Under the pieces are notes generated by a model, which saw only the letters and a program-made list of their open reading frames with translations, ran no database searches and had not been told where the DNA came from. Positions 11,401 to 22,699 of a DNA stretch of 64,000 bases are shown piece after piece. Positions within the stretch are counted from its first letter, which is position 1; every line of letters starts with the position of its first letter. The stretch spans positions 6,448,001 to 6,512,000 of the forward strand of contig PUFA01000006.1 in the NCBI GenBank assembly GCA_003508835.1. Direction: 5' to 3'. This DNA comes from Eonycteris spelaea (Eukaryota; Chordata; Mammalia; Chiroptera; Pteropodidae). The translations under genes and the position numbers were made by a program.

Positions 11401-11464
11401 GGATGGGGCAACAACTTCCCCCGATCCCACTGATGATGACAAAGATGACAATGATGATGGTGCT
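11401..11464 (+). repeat. (GAT)n-rich simple repeat
   Basis: GATGATGACAAAGATGACAATGATGATGG-type degenerate trinucleotide run just ahead of a reversed MIR. Confidence 0.7.
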
Positions 11465-11690
11465 GATGATGACATCTAGCACTTATTTACAACAAACACT
11501 ATGTGCCAGGTGCTTTTTACAAAATATATTATTACATTCTCAAATCTGGAAGACTAGGACTAGTATCTTTATTTGGTAGAAACTCATGGAGGATAAGTAA
11601 ATAGCCAAGTGGCACACAGCTGGTCAGTGAAGGAAGTAGAGATTTGAGTCCACACTGCCTCATTCCAAAGAAGTATTTTCTGCCTCCATC
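11465..11690 (-). repeat. MIR SINE
   Basis: CACTATGTGCCAGGTGCTTT, then GGCACACAGCTGGTCAGTG and AGATTTGAGTCCACACTGCC. Confidence 0.8.
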
Positions 11691-11929
11691 TTGATGGGCC
11701 CAGATTTCCTTTTCATATTCACTTCCTTCTGCAAAGATTAATGTCTTCCATGTGGCCAACCAGCCCTGGGAGAGATACAAAGAAAAAACATGCTCACTAA
11801 CCTTAAGGAGCTCAACGTCAATAAATAAGAATCTCTGCAAGATCTAGTTGAAGAGCGATGAGCTTCACTGGAGGTGTTATATAGGTGATGAAAAGATGTA
11901 AAGCCCAATGTGAGCAAGCAGCATGATGG

Positions 11930-12300
11930 CCTATTAGTCAGATGTGGCTAGGCTGTGCTACAATAATAGCAACCATTACAGCAAAATGTCAGTGACTTAA
12001 CACATGAAAGTCTATTTCTGCTCTTATAAAATCCACTGGGGTCCAGCGGCTCTTTAGGACAATTCCCTTTCCAGTGCTGACTCAGAGATCCAGGCTGCTT
12101 GTGTCTTATAGCAATCCCGTCTGGAACACATAGCTTTCAGGTCACCATGCAAGCAAAAAGAGCTGGAATGTCACTCACTGACTCTTAAATATTTCGTTCT
12201 AGAGTATCACATATAACTTCAGCTCACAGACCACTGGCCAGATTGGTCATATGGCCTCATCTGGCCACAAGGAAGCTGGAAAATATGAGGAGCACATGAA
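11930..12300 (+). repeat. Unnamed old interspersed repeat, copy A
   Basis: Starts CCTATTAGTCAGATGTGGC and includes GGCTGTGCTACAATAATAGC; a related copy begins at 12955. The layout is that of a common mammalian element, but I do not name the family with confidence. Confidence 0.55.
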
Positions 12301-12354
12301 TTCAATAAGAAATAAATGTGTCTGCCATAAAATAAAGTTATTCATCCCAGGTGG

Positions 12355-12730
12355 GCTACATCATTAGAGATCTAATATCCAACCTGAAGAAGGTATATTT
12401 CTATTCAGATCTACCATTCCCACACCATATCTGGAGTGTTATATCCATTTTTGGTACTGTATTTTCAGACACTTTCAGACACACTGGATTCCCAAAAAAA
12501 GAAGAGACCAGCTTGAAGAGAGGACTTGAAATTTAGTTTTTTGAGGAAGAGTCAAAAAGATGTTTTGCCTAGAAAAAGAGAGGCCTCAGATATTTAATTC
12601 CAGATTCTTAAAGGGCTGTCATGGGACAAAAAAGAATAAAACTACTCTGTGGGGCAGAGCCCAGACCAGTGGACAATTGCATGGACACTTCCAAGGGAAA
12701 CCATCAGAGCTGAGCACTTTTGAAAAGACT
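12355..12730 (+). repeat. CR1/L3-like LINE 3' fragment
   Basis: GAGTGTTATATCCATTTTTGG, TGTTTTGCCTAGAAAAAGAG, AGGGCTGTCATGGGAC and CTCTGTGGGGCAGAGCCCAG follow the order of the mammalian L3/CR1 3' end. Old and diverged. Confidence 0.6.
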
Positions 12731-12954
12731 GACTCAAGAGAGGGTGAATTCTCTGTCCCAAGAATATGCAAGCAGAATCCAGAAAGCCATTTGATTTGAA
12801 TGTCACAGGAGAATTCAGGTATTTGAAGGAGGTGAAATAGACATCCAATGAGAATCCTTATAGATAGAGTTCAGATGGCAGGAGTAGGGAATACAGCTCA
12901 TTCAGACTTTAAACTTGGTATCATGAGGTATTAGAAAGGACCTCTACCTCAGAG

Positions 12955-13180
12955 CTCCTATTAGTCAGGTTAGTCTAGGCTTTGTTACAATAACAGAAAT
13001 TAAAACAAAACATGAAAGCTCCATGGTTAAACAAACACAGGTTTATTTCTCTGGGGCAGGATGGGCTGTCCAGACCTGCCTTTCCTGGACTCAGCCTCCT
13101 CCCTTCTCCTCCTCTGGTAAGAAGCTACGCCGTCTGGGCGCCTCCCACTCTCAGGGACACTTATGAAGGACACCCAACGT
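12955..13180 (+). repeat. Unnamed old interspersed repeat, copy B
   Basis: CCTATTAGTCAGGTTAGTCTAG then TTGTTACAATAACAG parallels 11930 onward, including a shared TTTATTTCT stretch about 70 bases in. Confidence 0.55.
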
Positions 13181-13239
13181 GAAAACAAATAAAAGGAAAT
13201 CACCCCATCAGAGCTATAAGTAATAATCAATAATTCAAA

Positions 13240-13460
13240 GCCTTGATAAAGTCTTGCCAGAGTGTGCTTCAGAGAGAAGGCACGGGCTGAGTTTCATGGT
13301 TAATTCAATGTCAATTAGCTGATTGCTAACTTCCCTCCAGCGAAATCGCATGCAGTGCAGGGGAGAGAAATCAAACGTGCTCTCGCTTTAACAAGCCTGG
13401 TGTTTCAATCATTCATCTCTGGCCGCAGGCTCAGAACCAATGCCAACAGACGTTCCTTCA
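13240..13460. promoter_or_regulatory. Candidate conserved enhancer block
   Basis: Complex, non-repetitive sequence with GGTTAATTCAATGTCAATTAGCTGATTG-type homeobox cores (13299-13326), ATCGCATGCAGTGCAG, and TTTCAATCATTCATC. This mix of AT cores and CpGs without a repeat match is typical of deeply conserved elements near developmental genes. Confidence 0.5.
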
Positions 13461-13945
13461 CAGTTTTTTTCAACTATTTCTGCATGTCACTGTGTTCTCA
13501 GTCACCCTAAATTGTCCCAGGACCATCTCTTGGAACCAAGCCTATTTGAAATCCAAAGCCAGCAGAGCAGCTTTTTGCTTCCTGAAAGTCGTGGGACCCA
13601 GAGCTCCTGAAATTCAGTTCACCCGTGATAATCTCTTCCTCCAAGGGATCCTGTGATCAGTTACCATGACAATACATCTAAAGTGAACAGCAGAAAACTT
13701 GGTATATAGTAGGTGCTCAATTAGGATAGTTTTCCTCTTCCCTCATAAATCCTGAGATGGGTTCGTTGCTCATCTCCACAGCTCCAAGCCCCTATAAAGG
13801 CCATGGACACCTTCAGCACCATGGCCAGAGTCCCTGCCTGGAGGTTGGAAGATGGAGAGGCAGAGCCAAATGAGATGTTGCACCTCTCAGAGCTGGAGGG
13901 TCAGTGGGAAAATCAGTGTGAAGGGATCCTGGGGATCACTGAGGC
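13461..13945. other. Non-coding, nothing firm
   Basis: A TATAGTAGGTGCTCAATTAGG trace near 13703 is probably the tail of a MIR or L2 element. No gene. Confidence 0.35.
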
Positions 13946-14035
13946 CCACTGCTTCCCACTGCATAGCAGGAAACAGACCCAGAGAGGGCAAGAGATTTGC
14001 CCAGGATCACAATGATGCCAGGTCTCTGGGCTCAG
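13946..14035 (-). repeat. MIR fragment
   Basis: AGGAAACAGACCCAGAGAGG then TTTGCCCAGGATCACA. Confidence 0.65.
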
Positions 14036-14369
14036 CATCTCCACATCTCACGCTGTCCTACAGATGGAAAGGTTAGGATTCTGAGTTCCTGTCTCCTTCC
14101 TGGGAACCTCCAGGGGATGGATCACAAGAATAGAGTTATTGATGTAGAGAGAGACCCAGGAAGGGGCTGCTTGGAGAATAGATGCTACGGGAGACCTGGG
14201 CTTTCCCTGGGAGCTCAGCCCTTGTCCAAAACGCCTGGAAAGTGCCCTTTGCTTATATCTTCTTCCCACAGTTTGAGCTGGGTCTTTAATCAATTATTTA
14301 CATGCCTAGCATTGTGCACGGCACTGGGAGGGTGGGGAGAGATTACCTATACACACATCCAGCACCTCC

Positions 14370-14905
14370 CCTTGATGGTTAATTGTCTGTGTCAGTCTGA
14401 CTGGAATAAGGGATACCTAGATAGCTGGTAAATATTATTTCTAGGTATGTCTCCAAGGGCATTTCCAGGAGAGACTAGCATTGAATCAGTAGACAGAGTA
14501 AGGAGGATCACCATCAACAATGCAGGTGAGGGTCACCCAATACTGAGGGCCCGAATAGAACAAAAAGACCAAGGAAGGGTGAATTTGCTCTCTGCTTCAG
14601 CTGAGACATCTGTCTTCTCCTGCACTCAGACATCACTGCTCCTGGTTCTTGGACCTTCAGACTCAGACTAGGACTTGTACCATGGGCTACCCTGGCTCTC
14701 AGGCCTTTGGGTTTGAACTAGAACTACACCATTAGACTGGAAATACAACATCAGCTTTCCCGGGCCTCCAGATTGCAGATGGAGGGTCATAGGACTTCTC
14801 AGCCTCCATAATCACATAAGCCAGTTCCTTATGATAAATCTCTTTTTGTATATCTGATTATGTCCTATTGGTTCTATTTCTCTGGAGAACCCTAACTAAC
14901 ACATA
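14370..14905 (+). repeat. Old interspersed repeat with L1M-type 3' end
   Basis: Well-ordered match to a common mammalian repeat: GATGGTTAATTGTCTGTGTC, GAATCAGTAGACAGAGTAAG, GCCCGAATAGAACAAAAAGA, ending TTTCTCTGGAGAACCCTAAC. I recall this ending from L1M-type consensus sequences, but the exact family is not certain. Confidence 0.6.
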
Positions 14906-15184
14906 GGCCATAATAACTGTGTGTAATAATTACAGCTATTTTGTCCTGTGCAAGACCGAGAATGTTCTTTGCACAGGTCCTCCTTATCCCTCTCCTTTTC
15001 TTGGGGGTTGAGGAAGGCCACACTTTCCAGGCTCCTCTATCACAGGCCATCCTTGGGCTGGGACTTGTCAGATGTGGCCCAGGCCGGGGCTAAACGCTTG
15101 AGCTATATTCACCACGTTGACCTGTGGACCCTCCTAGTAAGAGATCTGTAAAGTGTTCATTTTTAAGAAGAGGGAAGAACTACA

Positions 15185-15445
15185 ATTTCTGGTCTTTGTT
15201 AGGCAACATAGCATAATAGTGAAAACCTACAGAGTCATAGAGACCTGGGTCTGAATCCTAGCTCTGCCACATACTGGCTGTGGGGTACTGAAAAAGCTGT
15301 TTAACTCCTCGGAGCCCCAGTTTCTTCATTTATAAAATGAGGAAGATGACAGAACGGAACTTATAAATTGTTGAGGGGATTACATGAGATAATTCACGCA
15401 AAGTGTTTAACACAGTGCCCGGCACCAAATGAGCCCAGTTTCATA
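15185..15445 (+). repeat. MIR SINE, nearly full length
   Basis: AACATAGCATAATAGTGAAA, GAATCCTAGCTCTGCCACAT, CAGTTTCTTCATTTATAAAATG, AACACAGTGCCCGGCAC. Confidence 0.93.
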
Positions 15446-15614
15446 AGCCTTCCTTCAGAAAAAGTTCCTTGAAGAACAATTCTAAGCCTCAAGGGTATTC
15501 CATGTGTCTATCCACAGCCGAATTAGCATGGAAGTACTCAAGGGTGGGCTGGGCCTCTCTGACCTCCTGACCCACATAGTGTGAGACTCATTCTGAGGCC
15601 ATGGTTAGGGCCAG

Positions 15615-15790
15615 TCCAGGCATTCCGCGTGAGGTCAGAGTTCAGGCTCAGTCTGGGCCCAGTCAAAGCTCTAGCACTGACTCAGAGCATGACCTTCGGA
15701 AAGTCCTTCCATATGAGTCTCAGTTTCCTCACCTACAAAATGGAACAACAGTCCCCACCCAGCATGTCTCCCGGAGGTGCTGGGACGCTG
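15615..15790 (+). repeat. MIR fragment
   Basis: CAGAGCATGACCTTCGGAAAG then GTCTCAGTTTCCTCACCTAC. Confidence 0.7.
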
Positions 15791-16888
15791 CCATCGAGGC
15801 GTAGGGGTGAAGGCTTATATCAGCCTCAGAGATCAGCTTCACTCCTCAGTGTTCTTGCATTCCCCTGGACCCCAGGCCTGCCAGGTGAGAAATCCTCCCC
15901 TTGCTTCCACAGGCCCGTGGCACAGGCCATTCCTCAGGATGGGAACGGAAGGCAGGGGACTAGGTGCGGAGGAGGGAGAACGCCCAAGTCTCTGCTGCTC
16001 CTCCCAGGAGCCGGGAACAGAAGGCTTGGAATTCACTGCACACGTATTTGCTGACTTCTCTGTACTCTGCCAGCTTCGGGCATTTCACTTCCCAGAAGTT
16101 TATTTGAGGAGATGCAGATGAGCTGGATTTGGGTTCAGGAGACCTGCCCAGACAGACAGGCTGAGGCCTTTCTCACCCTCTCTCTCACACTCTCTCCAGC
16201 TCAGGGGGTTCCTCTTTGTCTGCCTGCCTCTCCTGGACTACCTGCTCCTCTGTTTCTCTTCCTCTTTGTGCTGTTTATCCTCCACGTGATCCACTGCTCC
16301 AAATTCAGTCCTTGCCATTCTCACCCTGCTCTGTGCCCCGGGAGGATGGCCCCAGAGGACTGCATGGCTGGGTGCCCAGCTCGGGTTCTGCTGGCGGGAG
16401 GTGCTGGCGGAGACTGCAGGAAAGGAGGAGCAGGAGGTCAGGGATTCCTTCCCCACTCCCTCTCCTGGGCAACATTTTCGCTGTGGCTGTGTTTCTCTAT
16501 GACTCATCTTGCACAGGCATCCCATCCTCCCCAGCACCAGCCCTCCTCACCGGGCTGCAATAACACCATCTCCTTCCCTCTCTCCAACAGTCCTAGAGGT
16601 GGCAAGGGCTTCCTACTGTTGCCAGCCTCTCCGGCAGCACTATCCCTGTTGCTTCCTAAACGCCACCCACGCTTTGTAAGTAGCGGACCCATTACAGTCC
16701 CACACGTCAGACCATAACCCCTCGATCCTCAACCCCACCCACAGTCTCCTTGGTGTCCTCAATATCTCCCATTTTCTTGGCCTTATCAGTTTTCCTGAAC
16801 CCAGGGGGAAACATTGAGATCGTTTCTGTCACATCCCTTAGTGGAGACCACCCCAGGGTGCTGGGGGAGGGAGAGGGAGTCCCTGATG

Positions 16889-16889
<1 letters not shown>
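15791..16889. other. Non-coding, nothing recognised
   Basis: Several open frames of 100-200 codons on both strands, none with recognisable domains; composition is like the surrounding intergenic DNA. Confidence 0.4.

Positions 16890-16926
<37 letters not shown>
16890..16926 (+). repeat. (AC)n microsatellite
   Basis: Perfect CA dinucleotide array of about 36 bases. Confidence 0.98.
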
Positions 16927-16979
16927 CCAGAATCAAGAGCCCCTCTCCTCTTCCTTGAAGGACAAGAACTAGGGACAAC

Positions 16980-17115
16980 TTGGGACTCAGAGTCCAAAGA
17001 GCTGGGTTAGAGCACCCCCTTTGCCACAAACCGGCAAAAGCATTTAATAACCTCCATTTCCTCCTCCTATATAACATAGATAAACGCATACTCCTTCCCA
17101 AGCTGTTAGAGGATC
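16980..17115 (+). repeat. Probable MIR fragment
   Basis: GGACTCAGAGTCCAAAGAGC, then TTTGCCACAAACCGGC and ATTTCCTCCTCCTATATAAC. Confidence 0.5.
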
Positions 17116-17329
17116 TGGTGGGCTGTTGGATGTGGATGTGGTTTGTAAACTGTAACCACAATATAGATGTGAGAAATTATCACTGAGCTGCCACAGGGAG
17201 CCAACAGAGCTCCTAAGATATGGTAGGGGGTGGGGAGTATATGGCAGGCCTACCGGACAGCCAACATCTGGTGACCGTGGATGGTTGCTCTCTGCCCCAC
17301 AGGTGAGAGGAGATACTACTTTCCCAAGG

Positions 17330-17745
17330 ACAGGCTAGTGATAGCGAGTTTGAGTTGGAGCTGGAACTGGGCTGAAGTTGGGAATGAGGCTGTGGTTGAA
17401 ATTCAGGCTGGGATTAGATGTAGGGTAGAGCTGAGGCTGTGGTTGGTGGTAAGTTGGGGTTGAGGTTGGTATTGAGGCTAATGTTGGGGCTGAATCTGTG
17501 TTCAAGTTGGGGCTGAGATTGAAGCTGATTTTGAGACTGAAGAAGGGTTGGGGCTAAAATTGAGGTTGCGCTTATGACGAATTGGAGCGAAGGCTGAGGT
17601 GAGAGCTGGGGAATGTCAAGTTGAGGCTGAGGTCGGCATTGGAGTTCAGCTAGGGCTTGTGACTGGAGCTGGAGCTTGAGTTGGGTCTGGGGCTGAAGAC
17701 TGAAGTTAGGGTGGAAACTGAGATCGGCTCTGGCTTGGGGTCTGG
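17330..17745 (+). repeat. Degenerate GGGGCTGAGGTT-type array
   Basis: About 415 bases of purine/G-biased 6- and 12-base words (GAGTTTGAGTTGGAGCTGG, GGGGCTGAGATTGAAGC, GTTGAGGCTGAGGTCGG). On the minus strand the period gives a Gln/Pro/Leu-rich frame, a repeat artefact. Confidence 0.8.
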
Positions 17746-17859
17746 ACGTGTGGCTCCAGAATTTCTCCCACCTGTTCAGACTTCCACTGGGCTTTGGAGA
17801 CCCTAACCAATCTGACAGTGAAGATGTTGACATACTGACATCTCCAATGCCCTTCTGGG

Positions 17860-18250
17860 GTGACTACTTCATTCATTTATTATGTCATTCATCCATTCAA
17901 TAAAAAATTTATCAGTCACCTAGTATGTGCTGAACATTGTACCAGATGCTGGAAATGTACTCGCAAGCCAAGCAGAGGTAGGCACTACTCTCATGCAACT
18001 TACATTTTAAAAAGAAAGAAGGACAATAACCCAACAGTCACAGAGCTGGAAGAATAAATACGAGTGTGCCAAGGGCTATGAATGAAAAGCCCTGAAAGCC
18101 ATGTGTGAGAGAACACAGCAGATGAAGAGTCATGAGAGGCCACTGGATGTGCAAAAAAGCTCCAACATGTTCAAAAAGTTCATATAGGGGAAACAGATGA
18201 CTGAGGGGTTCAGTCTAGCTAGAAACCAAAGAATGCTTCCTGGAAGGGTG
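17860..18250 (-). repeat. L2 3' end
   Basis: TTCATTCATTTATTATGTC, CACCTAGTATGTGCTGAACA, CTCATGCAACTTACATTT, and later GAATGCTTCCTGGAAGGGTGG. Confidence 0.75.
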
Positions 18251-18289
18251 GCATTGTGCTAGTTCTCCATGGTCTCCTCCATCTGTGAC

Positions 18290-18520
18290 GCTGGGAGCCA
18301 GTGGATGCAGTGGATTTGGAGTCTGATAAACCTGGGCTCAAAGCCAAACTATCCAGGTACAAAACAGAGGAGCTGTGTAGCCGTGGGCAAGTAACGTTCC
18401 TTCTCTGAGCCTCAGTCCCATTTTTAAGATGGAGATGGCAACTCCCACTTTGCAGGACTTATGTGAGGATTCTAGATGTGTATAAAGTTCCTGGCACACA
18501 TGAAATGCTTGGTTAATGTA
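18290..18520 (+). repeat. MIR SINE
   Basis: GGATTTGGAGTCTGATAAAC, TGTGTAGCCGTGGGCAAGTA, CTCTGAGCCTCAGTCCCAT, CCTGGCACACATGAAATGC. Confidence 0.88.
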
Positions 18521-18679
18521 GCTCCATTCCCTTTTCCAGGGCAAGGGGAATAGCAAGAGCTGGGTGCCTTGCAGCCAACACCCCACGAGCAACCACTCAT
18601 GGTCCAGATCTTCAGGCTCGAGCTGTCACCCCAAGAGGCCCAGGCGTGATTTCTCCCTGGAGTTAATGCTCCCCAGAGT

Positions 18680-18840
18680 GCAGACATGATTTACACAGCC
18701 ATCGGGACAACTCCAAATTGGACTAAAACCTAATGACTGGAAACGAGACGAGTAATGAAATTCTACGCAGAAAATTTACAGGGGAGATTTATTACGTGGA
18801 TTTTATTTACAATACTGAGCACTTAGGGCTCTGGGGTGGG
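18680..18840. promoter_or_regulatory. Candidate conserved-type element
   Basis: ACTCCAAATTGGACTAAAACC, GAGTAATGAAATTCTACGC, and TTTATTACGTGGATTTTATT. AT-rich, non-repetitive, flanked by repeats. Enhancer status inferred. Confidence 0.4.
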
Positions 18841-19499
18841 GTGCAGCATTGGACAAATAAATCCAGCCCACAACACCTGCCCTGGCACTACCTCCCCTCA
18901 GCCATCGTAGACTCCTGATAGGTGGGAGACCCCTGCGGCATCCTTTGTGCCCACTGAACTCACACCTCCTCACCTCCTTGGGCAGGCTGCTCCCTCCTGC
19001 ACCACTTATCCCAGTACTGCCAGCCTCTCCAGACTTTGGATCTCTCACTATCTTTGGGAAAACAGCTGCATCATTCTTGGGCAGGCTGCGCCTGGAGGCT
19101 GGACCTTCAGGGACACAGAGGGGAACGTCTGGAAAGCAGGGCTTCAGGAGTGGCCAGTACAGTGGTTGGCGCCTAATGAACCTGACCGTGAATAAGTGTT
19201 CCCCAAGGTGCAGAGTGGCAGGCAGAGAGGGCACCAGAAACCCAAAGAGAAGGATGGTGCCATTCCAGACCAGCAGTTCCCTGAAATTAGGACCTCCCCT
19301 GTGATCAGGACAGGGGAGCAGCTGATAGGAATCCAGAGGAGAAACCAAGGCAATTCTGTGCTACACCTGGGTATACAGGGGCCAAGGCCCAGTCAAGAGC
19401 TGCAAGACTGTTCCTCACTACAGAAAGTAGAGTCCTCTCCTGCTCCCTCCCCTCATGGCTGTCCCTCTCGACACAGAGGGAAAGCTGATGACCCTCATA
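18841..19499. other. Non-coding, nothing recognised
   Basis: Open frames on both strands up to 181 codons without domain signatures. Confidence 0.4.
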
Positions 19500-20035
19500 A
19501 CCCTCTCTGTGCCCGCCCCCCCCTTACCTCCACTAGCCTTTTCTTTCCTCCGCCTGCTTCTCTTGACTCCAATGCCCTTTGACCGATTTTCCCCTCCATT
19601 CGCCTCCCTCTGAGCACAATGTCCTCCTTATTGTCGTTGCTCCAACATACCCAGGCAGTTCCTGCCTCAGGACCTTTGCACCGCGCAAAATGCTCTTCTC
19701 CCGAAAAGCAGCACAGCTCGCTCCCTTACTTCGTTAAAGGTCACCTTCTCAGAGAAGCCCGACAGGTTTGGTGGGTTCCTGACCCACCAAAATTTCAACT
19801 TCCCCCTAGACAATTCCTCTCCCCCTTCCCTGCTTTATTTTTTTCTCCTTAGCTCGAATCACTAAATGCTTTCTTTTCATTTTATTTATCTTATTTATCG
19901 TATATCTTCTCCACTAGGAAATAAGCTCCCAGAGGGCAGAAGTTTCGTCTGTTTTGCTTGCTTGTGTAACCCACAGCTCCTCTAGCACAGGGCCTGACAC
20001 TTGGAAGGCGCTGATACAAACGTGTCGCGTGATCA
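19500..20035 (+). repeat. L2 3' region
   Basis: CTCAGGACCTTTGCACCGCG, GGTCACCTTCTCAGAGAAGC, CTCCCAGAGGGCAGAAGTTT, CTAGCACAGGGCCTGACACT, in L2 order. Confidence 0.8.
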
Positions 20036-20394
20036 CACTTAGTCTCTAATGACCGTATTGCCCTGTAAGAAGCAGTGTACCTAGGAACAGGTGCCAGACA
20101 CTGTCCCAAGGGCCCCTGTGATGATCTCGAGTGGCTCATTCAGCAAGTGCCCTTGGTGCTTGCTCCTGGGCCAGGACCGAGGCCACCAGAGGAATCAGAC
20201 CCAGGCTCAAAGAGCTCCCATTCTGGGGGGCAGGAGAAAAGACTGGGGAAGAGCAGCTCCGTGTGTTCAGCGCACAACCCCTGGGAGATGACAGGAAGTC
20301 AGCCAGGGAGGCCTAGATACCAGGACAGTCAGAGAGACTCCTGCAGGAGGCTTCCCGCAAGTGGCCCCGCAGCCCAACAGAGGCAAATAGGATC

Positions 20395-20645
20395 TGGCAG
20401 CGAGGCCCACGGAGTCAGGTATAGGTCTCGGCCCTGCCATTTACCAGCCGCGTGACCTCACATGTTCCTCACCTTCTCTGTGCCTCAGTTACTTCATCTG
20501 CAAAATGTAAGTAATATTGAGCCTACTCATTGGATGGGGTGAGGATAAATTGATCGAATTTGCAAAGCTCTTCAAACAGACCCAGAATATAACTAATAAG
20601 CACACAATAAATGTTAGCCGTTATTATTTGCTTTTATTGTTGTTC
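20395..20645 (+). repeat. MIR SINE
   Basis: CCCTGCCATTTACCAGCCGC, TGTGCCTCAGTTACTTCATC, ACACAATAAATGTTAGCCG. Confidence 0.88.
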
Positions 20646-21206
20646 AATGAAAATTGATAGGCAAAGGGAAAGAGAAAAGAATTCCAGGAAACAGCCTGGG
20701 CAGCGATTGAAGGCAGAATAAGTCCAGGCATGTTCAAGGTCAGAGCAGGACCTTTCACACCAGTCTCAAGGCCAATTGTGTTGGTAAAAGTCTCGCAATG
20801 GGCTCTGGGGTGAGGGGACCCTGATTTGCAGCATTTGTCGATTTCTGTGGAGTCAACACTCCTACCAAGGCCAATTTCAAACTACCAAAGTTCCATCACT
20901 GAACAAGAATTTGGGAAGAGATGCACGGTTGGCACACACAGGCCTATACAAGTGACCTCCAGTCTGTAGGCTGACTCCAAGGGGCTGGCCTCCACCTGCC
21001 CGTGCCATCTCGATCCTTGACAGGACTAGCGCCACCTGTACTCTGCCCTTGGCTCTCAAGTTCAGCTCTAGAAGAGAAAAAGATAAGGAATGGAGTGCAG
21101 GGCAGGGAGAGACCAGCTCAAATGTGGCCTGAGATCTATGTGTGTGGCTGGACCTCAGAGGTCACTGCCCCAGGGAATCTTGGGAGCCAATTTCCGCCCC
21201 CACTCA

Positions 21207-21209
<3 letters not shown>
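20646..21209. other. Non-coding, nothing recognised
   Basis: No gene or clear repeat. Confidence 0.4.

Positions 21210-21281
<72 letters not shown>
21210..21281 (+). repeat. (TC)n(AC)n compound microsatellite
   Basis: About 30 bases of CT followed by about 41 bases of CA, the same structure as at 3788-3860. Confidence 0.98.
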
Positions 21282-21960
21282 CCTGAATCCTCAGCCCTGA
21301 GCCCCATGGCCACCTGGAAATGGGCACATCTGCCTCTGGGAGGCCAAGGTGATTTAAGCTGTTGGCATCCTGGATGGAATAAGAAAGGGGTCCTTCCCGG
21401 AGCCACATGTTCCAACCTCCCACATGAATTCCCTTTGGAGGGTCCTTGTCCCCTCCTGTGGGCTCAGATGGAAGAAGCTCCAGAAACCAACTTCAGAGAC
21501 TTGGGGCTGCGCCAGCCCCCGCAGAAAAGGAGGGGGAGGTGCCCTCGAAGCTCCTGGGTTTGCCACCTTGCTCCCTCCCTCCCACCCACCCTCCCCAGCA
21601 GGTTATCAGCGTGAAAACAGGAAGGCTGGCAGTGCTATTAATAATACATGAAGCCAGCTCTGCCCCGATCAGGCAGGCAGGCAGAGGCGGGGAGGCAGCT
21701 CCAGCCCCCAGGGAGGGAGGGAGCTAGGTTCCTGGGGGCCTACCTGGCTGAGCCATGGGGCAGAGGTGAGGGCAGCCCTTCTCTTCCTTCTCCCAGTTGC
21801 TTTGTTCACATCCAACACTCAAGATCAGACATCAGCGCTCCCTCCGTTTCACTGACTGTCATGTCCCTCCTCAGCCAGTGCCTGGGTCCTGCAAAAGCTG
21901 CAGCCAGCATAGAAAATCTGGCCTGGGATGCAGGAGACCTGGGTTCCGGGATTTGGGAGG
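21282..21960. other. Non-coding, nothing recognised
   Basis: GGCAGGCAGGCAGAGG and GGGAGGGAGGGAG short runs near 21670-21722; no gene. Confidence 0.4.
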
Positions 21961-21964
21961 CCAC

Positions 21965-22175
21965 AGAGAGCAGAGGAACAACCCAAGCTTTGGTGTCAAA
22001 CAGATCTGGGTCTGAACCCTGGCCCAGGCCTCCCTACTGTGTGACTTCAGACAAATCACTTTACTTCTCTGAACCTCTGATTTTTTATCTGCAAAATCAG
22101 AGGAAATGTTGAGAATAAACAAATAGATTTGAAATTCCTGTCGTATAGTAGGTGTTCAATAAATGGGAACTGGGT
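21965..22175 (+). repeat. MIR SINE
   Basis: TTTGGTGTCAAACAGATCTG, GTGTGACTTCAGACAAATCA, TATAGTAGGTGTTCAATAAA. Confidence 0.9.
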
Positions 22176-22189
22176 ATTACTATTTCTAT

Positions 22190-22300
22190 GACTATGAACT
22201 TGGGCAAGTTTCTTCCTTTCCTGAGCCTCGGTCTCCCCATCTATAAAATGAGGGAGTTAAACCAGGTGATCTCCAGGAGACCTCCAAGTGCCAGGAGGAA
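22190..22300 (+). repeat. MIR-family fragment
   Basis: ACTTGGGCAAGTTTCTTCC, GAGCCTCGGTCTCCCCATC, then AACCAGGTGATCTCCAGG. Confidence 0.75.
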
Positions 22301-22635
22301 TTCCATGGCTACAGGATGAAAAACCCCAGGTCAGATGTGGGATCTGAGAAGCCCCCAGGACACCCCATTCCTCTGCTAGCCCCTCTCTGGAAATGCTGTC
22401 CCTGCACTAAGACCCAGCATGCCTGTGTGGCTCTGTTCTTCTCTGCCTCAATTGCTCTGCTTATGGCGTGGGGACAGTAATCACATCTTTGTTCCCTGAG
22501 GAAGGAGTGAGCAGAGGAGAGGTACAGGAAGAAAGTAGAATGAACCAAGGTCCTAGGGACAGAAAAAGAGCCTTGGCCATCAGTGGAGAATCACAACAGG
22601 CCCAGATCTTGGGGGATCACCAATCCTTTCTACCT

Positions 22636-22670
22636 GCATTCATTCATTCATTCATTCATTCATTCCATAA
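22636..22670 (-). repeat. (TTCA)n with L2-like edge
   Basis: CATTCATTCATTCATTCATT followed by CCATAATACTTATAGAG, as in the reversed L2 3' end. Confidence 0.7.
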
Positions 22671-22699
22671 TACTTATAGAGTCCCTTCAGGGTTTTGGT

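Noticed and set aside
17414..17833. Gln/Leu/Pro-rich protein on the minus strand
   Set aside because: Frame is produced by the degenerate GGGGCTGAGGTT array; no flanking gene structure.
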